DNA of 9,693 bases from Bifidobacteriaceae bacterium (GTDB lineage Bacteria; Actinomycetota; Actinomycetes; Actinomycetales; WQXJ01): assembly GCA_031256885.1 (NCBI GenBank), contig JAIRPS010000002.1, forward strand, positions 1 through 9,693. The letters are read 5' to 3'. The notes under the pieces are model-generated. The model searched no databases. It saw nothing but the letters and a program-made list of their open reading frames with translations, and had not been told where the DNA came from. Within the stretch, counting starts at the first letter, position 1. Each line of letters begins with the position of its first letter. Shown one piece after another: positions 4,665 through 9,693 of the stretch. The position numbers were made by a program, and so were the translations under genes.

Positions 4665-6080
4665 ATTATCGAGCCTCGTATCAACGATCGCATCCGCGTC
4701 CCGGAGGTCCGCCTGGTTGGACCAGCCGGTGAGCAAGTGGGCATTGTCAGACTGGACGCTGCCCTGCGCCTGGCTGCCGAGTCGGATCTTGACCTGGTGG
4801 AAGTGGCACCCGATGCTCGCCCACCCGTCTGCAAGTTGATGGATTACGGCAAGTTCAAATACGAATCAGCTCTCAAAGCGCGTGACGCTCGGCGCAACCA
4901 AGCTGGCACAGTCCTCAAAGAGATTCGCTTCCGCCTGAAAATTGATCCGCATGACTACGGCACCAAACGCGGCCATGTTGAGCGTTTCCTCAAACAGGGC
5001 GACAAAGTCAAAGTGATGATCATGTTCCGTGGGCGTGAACAGTCACGCCCCGAAGCAGGGGTGCGGCTACTGCAACGGTTAGCTGACGACATCACCGAAT
5101 TAGGCACAGTCGAATCAATGCCGCGCCAAGACGGGCGCAATATGACCATGGTGATCGCGCCGCTCAAAAAGAAAACGGCACCGCCACCGCGCGTGCGTCA
5201 GCGCCCCCAAACTTCCAGCAGCGAACAAACCGACTTCGACCCAGCCGAAATTGAAGCCAGACTCAGCCAACTCTCCGAAGAGGTGATGGCTGACATTTAC
5301 GAGGATGAACCAGACGAATTAGCTGCGCCATCGGCTGAAAAAAGCGGCCACCTCGACATTAGCCCAGCCCAGGTGGCAGCCAATACTCGGCATCGCGATG
5401 AAAGCGGGCGCAGCGCCAATGCTGATGCCACGCCAGAGGCAACACGCAGCCATTCCAGCCGACGTGACCTGCCCAGGCGCTCGGAAGACGGCTCCAGCAG
5501 TTCCTCAGCCCCCGGACGTAGCAGCCTGTCATCACGAGATGGTTCATCAGCCGGTGGACGTTCGGGCAGGCGCGGTTCGGGGCGGCCAAGCTCGTCCAGC
5601 TCTTCATCTTCAACACGTGGCGGGCGGGGGCGTCCCAGCTACGGTCGCAGTGAAACCACCGACGCCGCTGCTCAACGCACAGCCCCAAGCGGTCCACCAA
5701 CGCGAACCGGTCTGGCGGCATCACTTTCTGCAGCCAGCGCCGTGATCAAACCGGCTCCCGTCACCGCCAAGCCGGCTCCGCCGCCGGTGCGCCCACCGAT
5801 CACCGCCAAACCTGGCCCACCACCGGTGCGCCCAGCTGCCAGCAAACCGACCCCGCCACCCGGTTCATCGAACCATCCGGGAAGTTCCCGCTCAGGGCGA
5901 TCCTCCCGGTCAGGCCGGTCTGGCCGGTCAAGCCGATCCGGTAACTCCACAAAATCTTCTCGGCCTGCCACCACTGGCGAGTCGAGTAAGTCTGACCCAG
6001 CCAATGGGTCGGGCACACCGCCAGCCTCAGCCAAGCCCCAGGCCAGCGGATCAGATAACCAGCCAAATGAGGAGCACTGA
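4665..6080 (+). CDS. infC: Translation initiation factor IF-3 with very long disordered C-terminal tail
   Basis: IF3 binds the 30S subunit, blocks early 50S joining and proofreads the start codon and initiator tRNA. Start: ATT at 4665, with GAGGAG (4651-4656) 8 nt upstream. There is an in-frame TGA at 4650-4652 and no ATG, GTG or TTG between, and the conserved IF3 N-terminus ([20 protein letters not shown]) lies before the first ordinary start (GTG 4737). Residues 5-80 are the N-domain with [11 protein letters not shown] at 57-67; about 84-168 are the C-domain ([26 protein letters not shown]). Normal IF3 ends near here at about 180 residues; this one is 471. The tail starts acidic ([14 protein letters not shown]), then has eight Ser in a row, RGG-like and SR/SGR repeats, and Pro-rich AKPxPPPVRP repeats. 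It stays in frame to 3 nt before rpmI, so it is not a frameshift artefact. First gene of the operon, behind the attenuator. Confidence 0.97.
   Translation: MIEPRINDRIRVPEVRLVGPAGEQVGIVRLDAALRLAAESDLDLVEVAPDARPPVCKLMDYGKFKYESALKARDARRNQAGTVLKEIRFRLKIDPHDYGTKRGHVERFLKQGDKVKVMIMFRGREQSRPEAGVRLLQRLADDITELGTVESMPRQDGRNMTMVIAPLKKKTAPPPRVRQRPQTSSSEQTDFDPAEIEARLSQLSEEVMADIYEDEPDELAAPSAEKSGHLDISPAQVAANTRHRDESGRSANADATPEATRSHSSRRDLPRRSEDGSSSSSAPGRSSLSSRDGSSAGGRSGRRGSGRPSSSSSSSSTRGGRGRPSYGRSETTDAAAQRTAPSGPPTRTGLAASLSAASAVIKPAPVTAKPAPPPVRPPITAKPGPPPVRPAASKPTPPPGSSNHPGSSRSGRSSRSGRSGRSSRSGNSTKSSRPATTGESSKSDPANGSGTPPASAKPQASGSDNQPNEEH
5589..5612 (+). repeat. Poly-serine tract in the IF3 tail
   Basis: Eight consecutive serine codons using mixed codons (AGC, TCG, TCC, AGC, TCT, TCA, TCT, TCA). 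The mixture shows that the tract is kept at protein level and is not a simple DNA slippage repeat. It is flanked by RGSGRP and TRGGRGRP. Confidence 0.85.
5761..5865 (+). repeat. 39-bp coding repeat in infC (Pro-rich TAKPxPPPVRP units)
   Basis: Units at 5761-5799 and 5800-5838 encode [VI]TAKP[AG]PPPVRP followed by P or A; a degenerate third unit (ASKPTPPPG) follows to about 5865. The period is 39 bp, 13 codons, so the frame is kept. It resembles Pro-rich linker or SH3-ligand-like sequence; binding is not claimed. Confidence 0.8.
5883..5945 (+). repeat. SR/SGR repeat tract in the IF3 tail
   Basis: Twenty codons alternate Ser, Arg and Gly as SSR/SGR triplets ([21 protein letters not shown] order). 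It is strongly basic and resembles RNA-binding low-complexity sequence. It lies between the Pro-rich repeats and the final Ser/Pro/Asn-rich end. Confidence 0.8.
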
Positions 6081-6083
6081 ACG

Positions 6084-6278
6084 ATGCCAAAGATGAAGAC
6101 CCATTCCGGAAGCAAAAAACGCTTCCGTGTTACCGGCACGGGCAAAATCATGCACGAACAGCCGGGAATGCGGCACAACTTCGAGTCGAAACCTTCCCGG
6201 CGGACTCGTCGCCTCAGCCAGGATCAAGTACTGGCCAAGCCTGAGCAGCGGCGCGCCCGCAAGCTCCTGGGCATCTGA
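6084..6278 (+). CDS. rpmI: 50S ribosomal protein L35
   Basis: A 64-residue, very basic protein of the large ribosomal subunit, full length for the family. It begins [22 protein letters not shown], the L35 signature, and continues with [18 protein letters not shown], the actinobacterial form of the second conserved block. GAGGAG at 6069-6074 lies 9 nt before the ATG and within the end of infC; the infC stop is 3 nt upstream, so translation is probably coupled. Second gene of the classic infC-rpmI-rplT operon. Confidence 0.98.
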   Translation: MPKMKTHSGSKKRFRVTGTGKIMHEQPGMRHNFESKPSRRTRRLSQDQVLAKPEQRRARKLLGI

Positions 6279-6306
6279 CCACTGAAGACAAGGAGACTAA
6301 TACACC

Positions 6307-6693
6307 ATGGCACGGGTTAAGCGGGCGGTCAACGCCCACAAAAAACGCCGCACTGTTCTTGAGCAAGCCTCCGGCTATCGCGGTCAACGCTCACGCCTCT
6401 ACCGCAAAGCAAAAGAGCAGGTCACACATTCAGGTGTCTATGCTTACCGGGATCGCAAAGCGCGTAAAGGTGATTTTCGGCGCCTCTGGATTCAACGAAT
6501 CAACGCTGCGGCGCGCGCTAACAACATCACCTACAACCGGTTCATCCAAGGTTTAACTTTGGCCGGAATCGAACTCGACCGGCGCATGTTAGCTGAATTG
6601 GCGGTCAACGATCCGCAAACTTTCGCGGCAATCGCCGCCCAAGCCAAAGCTGCATTGCCCAGTGACGTTAACGCACCACGCCAGGCTGCCTAA
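6307..6693 (+). CDS. rplT: 50S ribosomal protein L20
   Basis: L20 binds 23S rRNA early in 50S assembly and in several bacteria represses its own operon. The 128-residue protein starts [39 protein letters not shown], the long basic N-terminal arm of L20, followed by the globular part [45 protein letters not shown]. It is slightly longer than the typical 117-120 residues because of an Ala-rich end (after QAKAAL). AAGGAG at 6290-6295 lies 11 nt before the ATG; 28 nt separate it from rpmI. The next gene starts 2 nt after its stop. Whether L20 acts on the leader at 4318-4597 is an open possibility. Confidence 0.98.
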   Translation: MARVKRAVNAHKKRRTVLEQASGYRGQRSRLYRKAKEQVTHSGVYAYRDRKARKGDFRRLWIQRINAAARANNITYNRFIQGLTLAGIELDRRMLAELAVNDPQTFAAIAAQAKAALPSDVNAPRQAA

Positions 6694-6695
6694 GT

Positions 6696-7697
6696 TTGAC
6701 TGCACCAACCGTCCAACCGTTGGCGACTGAGTGGGGCGGCGACCAGCTGGTTGAGGCTTTCGACATTTTTGACAACCCGCGTTCTGAGCGCGTCAAAATG
6801 CTCAAAGCGTTGGCTGGTCGGCATGGTCGTTTCGCCAATGATCCGCGGGTCTTGGCGGAAGGTCCCCAAGCTGTTAAAGAAGCGATCGCTGAAGGTTGCG
6901 TGCGCGACCTTTGGCTAACTGAGCAACTGCCTGACGGCCACCGTTTAGCTGAGGCGACTCGTCAAGCTGGTGGCTATGTTCACTGGGCTAGCCAATCGGT
7001 GCTGGGTGCCATCAGCCCCGCCAGCCAAGGTGTGGCTGCCGTCGCCGACTGGCCAATACCGCAGCTCAGCGCAGTTTTGACCACGGCAACAGCTCAGGCG
7101 GCCAACCAGAGGGCGCAGGCGAGCGGGACGGCATCGGCAAAGAATGTTGCCACCGCGCGGCGCGTGCCCCTGGTGGCAGTGTTTGAAAGGGTGGGCGACC
7201 CCGGTAACGCTGGCACAGCGATCCGCGCCGCCGACTGCGCCGGTGCAACAGCGGTTTGTTTAGCCAACGGATCAGTTGATCCGCGCGCCGCCAAGGTGAT
7301 TCGGTGCTCGGCTGGGTCGTATTTTCACCTGCCGGTTTTCGGTGGGGTTGACTTGGTTGAGACAGTGGCTCAGTGGCGGCAAGCCGGTTGTCAGGTTTTG
7401 GCTGCCACAGCCGATGGCGCCGCCGACTTGGTTGATTTGCTGACAGTGCGCGGTGGTTTAGCCGGTTTGCAAGCTGAGACTGCTGCGGGCTTAGAACATT
7501 TGACCAGCATTGCTGCGGCGAATCTGGTGAAACCAACGGTTTGGCTGTTTGGCAGTGAAGCTGGCGGCTTAAGCGAAACGGCACGTCAGTTAGCTGACCA
7601 AACTGTGCGCATACCGATTTATGGCCGCGCCGAATCGCTCAACCTGGCGATGGCTGCAACAGTTTGCCTGTACGCCTCAGCTTTAGCTGGCAACTAA
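6696..7697 (+). CDS. SpoU/TrmH-family (SPOUT) RNA 2'-O-methyltransferase
   Basis: Transfers a methyl group from S-adenosylmethionine to a ribose 2'-OH of rRNA or tRNA; target not readable. Residues about 28-120 hold the substrate-binding N-terminal region (NPRSERVKMLKALAGRHGR, VLAEGPQAVKEAI). The SPOUT knot domain shows the three SpoU motifs: motif 1 FERVGDPGNAGTAIRAADCAGA (163-184; N171, R177), motif 2 WLFGSEAGGLSE (283-294; E288) and motif 3 RIPIYGRAESLNLAMA (305-320; S314-L315-N316). Family members beside rplT are common in actinobacteria. At 333 residues it is longer than the usual 260-290, through an N-terminal stretch of about 25 residues, an Ala-rich linker (130-155) and an insertion around 240-280. 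The TTG at 6696, 2 nt after the rplT stop, has no clear SD and suggests coupled translation; an in-frame TTG at 6720 is an alternative. Last gene of the operon. Confidence 0.93.
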   Translation: MTAPTVQPLATEWGGDQLVEAFDIFDNPRSERVKMLKALAGRHGRFANDPRVLAEGPQAVKEAIAEGCVRDLWLTEQLPDGHRLAEATRQAGGYVHWASQSVLGAISPASQGVAAVADWPIPQLSAVLTTATAQAANQRAQASGTASAKNVATARRVPLVAVFERVGDPGNAGTAIRAADCAGATAVCLANGSVDPRAAKVIRCSAGSYFHLPVFGGVDLVETVAQWRQAGCQVLAATADGAADLVDLLTVRGGLAGLQAETAAGLEHLTSIAAANLVKPTVWLFGSEAGGLSETARQLADQTVRIPIYGRAESLNLAMAATVCLYASALAGN

Positions 7698-7712
7698 GTC
7701 AAACCAGTAACT

Positions 7713-7769
7713 TGGTGCGGGGCCGGTTATCTACGCACGGCGGCAGGTTTAGCAACAAACCCCGCACCA
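7713..7769. terminator. Long inverted repeat between convergent genes, possible bidirectional terminator
   Basis: TGGTGCGGGG (7713-7722) and CCCCGCACCA (7760-7769) are perfect 10-bp arms separated by 37 nt, located 16 bp after the methyltransferase stop and 11 bp beyond the permease stop on the other strand. No clear T tract follows on either strand, so it is not a standard intrinsic terminator. The convergent position favours transcript end formation or protection of 3' ends. Confidence 0.5.
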
Positions 7770-7774
7770 GATGC

Positions 7775-7794
7775 GTTGCCTACTCGTAGGCAAC
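7775..7794 (-). other. Hairpin across the permease stop codon
   Basis: GTTGCCTAC and GTAGGCAAC are perfect 9-bp arms separated by 2 nt (realistically 8 bp with a 4-nt loop). The TAG stop of the permease at 7782-7780 lies in the hairpin. No T run follows on the minus strand. It may work with the inverted repeat at 7713-7769 to end or stabilise the permease message. Confidence 0.5.
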
Positions 7795-9693
7795 AGCTTG
7801 GAGTACGGGCAGGCGAGCGGCGCGCCGGGCTGGCCAAAGAGCAGCCAGCATGCCAACCAAGGCTGCGCCAACCAGCAGCAAAGCCAAACTACCCCAAGGC
7901 ACTACCAAAGTGCCCAACCCATAATCTGCTAAAGCATGCGGCAGCAGGGCGGCAATCGCGGTGCCTAACAGCAAACCGCACAGTGTGCCAAACAGGGCAA
8001 CCAGGAAGCCTTCAACTAAAAGCATGTGCTTGAGCTGTGAGCGGCCTAAACCAACTGCCCGCATCAAACCAATTTCGCGGCGCCGTTCAAGCACCGACAT
8101 TGTCAAAGTGTTCACAATGCCCAGCACAGCAATTATTAATGACAACGCCAAAAGCCCATACACAATGGTCATTTGTTGGTTCACTTGATCAGTGATAATG
8201 CTGGCAAAATCATCTTGGCTATAAATTGCTATGCTGTGATAGGGTTCAGCTAGTTTTGTCAGAGCCTGCTCGGTTGCCGCAATATTGCCGCCCGGCTGCA
8301 CCAAAACGGCTGCCTGAACGGTTTGTATCAAACTGAAAGCCGCCTGGTCAACATGGCGTTCCAGCAAACTTCTGGGCAGGGTGACTGGTACCGAGTAGGC
8401 TGCGGCACTAATAATTGCGCCAACCGGCGCGGTAAGGGTAGCGCGATATGGCGTATCGGCAAATAATGCAACAGTTATAAAATCGCCTACTTTCAGCTCA
8501 TTGGCTTTAGCAAAGTCTTCATGAACAATAACGGCATCACTGGCGCCAGTCAAGGAACCGTCAACCATTTTGACATTCATGGCTTGACTGATATCGGTTG
8601 GCTCATTGAGCATACCAAAATAATAGTTGTTAGTGCCAGTTTGATCAATTTCCGGTAAGCCACAATTGTTCAACAAATTGATGGTGATGACTGTAACATC
8701 AGGCAGCTTAGCTACTTGCTCCAGCATTTTGGTGGGAACCGGGAGAGCATTACCGGCGTCTTGAATCATCAGATCGGCGCGCAACTCGTTACCAATAACT
8801 TGTTCAACTGATGCGTTAGCACTGGCGGTCATCACCAATGTGGTGGCAACCAAGGCGGTGCCCACCAGTAGGGCAGCAGTTGTGTTGGCGGTGCGCCGCA
8901 AATGTCGTGTCAAATTGCGACGAGCCAGTTGCCCCAAAGGTTTGAACAGTTTGGCGGGCAGCCAACCAAGCCAGTTGACCATTGGTCGGGTCAACCACGG
9001 TGAAAGCATCAAAGCGCTAATGAGCAGCAGTAACGCACCGGCAGCCAAACAAAGCGTTGCCAATGAATCGTCTTGGCTGAGGGCTGAAACAACCAGGCTT
9101 GCCACCGCAATGGTCAAGCCAACCAAACCAATCAGGTTGCGTGTTTTCAACGGTTTGTCGCGCACCGACAAAGCTTCACGCAACGCCTCAACTGGTGGAA
9201 CTTTGGCAGCCCGGCGGGCCGGCAAGCCGGCCGCCAAACAGGTCACCACCAGGCCAAGCACAACCGGTAAAGCAAGCGTCCAGCCGGTGATTGGAACACT
9301 GGCTGACAAAGACATGCCAATGGTTGACAATATTCGTCTGATCAGCGATAACAAACCAAAACCAGTGAGCAGGCCAAGGGCCGAACCAACCACCCCAACT
9401 AGTGCTGCTTGACCAACAAACCAGCCAAAAATCTGCCTGCGTGACGCCCCCAGAGCGCGCAGCACGGCAGTGTCAGCAATGCGTTGACGGGTAATCATCG
9501 CAAAAGTGTTAGCAATCAGGAAACTAGCCACAAACAAAGCAATCAGGGCAAACGCCAGCAAGAAGGTAGTGACAAAACCAAGCATTTGGTTGATTGAATC
9601 CTTAGCTGCCTGACGGATCTGCTGTCCTGTAGAAACAGCGCTGCCAACAGGCAGTATGGGGGCAATGGCGGCAGCTAGCTCTGTTTGACTAAC
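7780..9693 (-). CDS. ABC transporter permease, FtsX/MacB-like, two FtsX domains (N-terminus beyond window)
   Basis: Integral membrane subunit of a MacB/LolCDE-type ABC transporter, a family that exports or extracts lipids, peptides or drugs, or signals across the membrane by mechanotransmission. The frame is open to the right edge, giving 637 visible residues; the usual full length is about 850, so the first membrane helix and most of the first extracytoplasmic domain are missing. Seen in order: FtsX domain 1 with helices near residues 42-64, 89-118 and 138-157 and the motif RQRIADTAVLRALGASRRQ; two central helices (about 187-205 and 210-229); LARRNLTRHLRRT then a helix (about 269-290); an extracytoplasmic domain of about 220 residues; FtsX domain 2 with LERRREIGLMRAVGLGRSQ and three helices, ending PARRAARLPVLQAVAYE. 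Nine helices are visible, fitting a ten-helix protein. Its ATPase is not in the window and probably lies upstream on the minus strand. Substrate unknown. The ATG at 9585 is an internal methionine, not the start. Confidence 0.92.
   Translation of the reverse strand, partial: VSQTELAAAIAPILPVGSAVSTGQQIRQAAKDSINQMLGFVTTFLLAFALIALFVASFLIANTFAMITRQRIADTAVLRALGASRRQIFGWFVGQAALVGVVGSALGLLTGFGLLSLIRRILSTIGMSLSASVPITGWTLALPVVLGLVVTCLAAGLPARRAAKVPPVEALREALSVRDKPLKTRNLIGLVGLTIAVASLVVSALSQDDSLATLCLAAGALLLLISALMLSPWLTRPMVNWLGWLPAKLFKPLGQLARRNLTRHLRRTANTTAALLVGTALVATTLVMTASANASVEQVIGNELRADLMIQDAGNALPVPTKMLEQVAKLPDVTVITINLLNNCGLPEIDQTGTNNYYFGMLNEPTDISQAMNVKMVDGSLTGASDAVIVHEDFAKANELKVGDFITVALFADTPYRATLTAPVGAIISAAAYSVPVTLPRSLLERHVDQAAFSLIQTVQAAVLVQPGGNIAATEQALTKLAEPYHSIAIYSQDDFASIITDQVNQQMTIVYGLLALSLIIAVLGIVNTLTMSVLERRREIGLMRAVGLGRSQLKHMLLVEGFLVALFGTLCGLLLGTAIAALLPHALADYGLGTLVVPWGSLALLLVGAALVGMLAALWPARRAARLPVLQAVAYE

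Noticed and set aside
6041..6083. Frameshift or gene fusion explaining the long IF3 tail
   Set aside because: The frame ends 3 nt before rpmI, and the rpmI SD sits in the end of infC. The tail fills the space normally, with no second start or domain.
5672..6178. A 168-codon minus-strand frame opposite the infC tail and rpmI
   Set aside because: It is the antisense shadow of low-complexity Ser/Arg/Pro codons and overlaps rpmI; it has no recognisable domain.

Overview
The window looks like chromosomal DNA from an actinobacterium (Actinomycetota) of moderate G+C content. The best taxonomic clues are the order DUF3046 - recA - recX, an SOS box of the GAAC-N4-GTTC type in front of recA, and the actinobacterial style of L35, L20 and the rRNA/tRNA methyltransferase that follows them. 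I cannot place it below the class level. No mobile element, rRNA or tRNA gene or CRISPR array is visible.

Layout. (1) Positions 1-1744, minus strand: the N-terminal 581 residues of a secreted family 3 glycoside hydrolase with permuted domain order; its catalytic barrel lies beyond the left edge. (2) 1745-1984: divergent intergenic region with two ACCGGT palindromes 22 bp apart, a possible operator for the hydrolase. (3) 1985-4083, plus strand: DUF3046 gene, a LexA-controlled leader, recA and recX (the last two joined by a TAATG overlap). (4) 4084-4664, non-coding: a hairpin at the recX stop, a 65-bp tandem repeat in about 2.5 copies, a promoter with a perfect TATAAT, and a leader of about 280 nt that ends in a very strong intrinsic terminator upstream of infC. 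(5) 4665-7697, plus strand: infC (AUU start; IF3 with a disordered tail of about 300 residues), rpmI, rplT and a SpoU/TrmH-type RNA methyltransferase, tightly packed as one operon. (6) 7698-7779: convergent gap with long inverted repeats. (7) 7780-9693, minus strand: most of a two-FtsX-domain ABC transporter permease, open at the right edge.

How the parts work together. RecA and RecX form a recombination and SOS-response pair under LexA control. The infC-rpmI-rplT-methyltransferase operon makes translation factors, large-subunit proteins and an RNA modification enzyme. Two control layers can be read from the sequence: attenuation in the leader, and initiation at AUU, which IF3 itself discriminates against. 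The hydrolase and the permease are unrelated accessory genes on the other strand.

The most unusual points are the infC control region (tandem repeats, structured leader, terminator, AUU start) together with the exceptionally long Ser/Arg/Pro/Gly tail on IF3. The first ordinary start codon in the infC frame (GTG at 4737) would lose 24 residues of the conserved IF3 N-domain.
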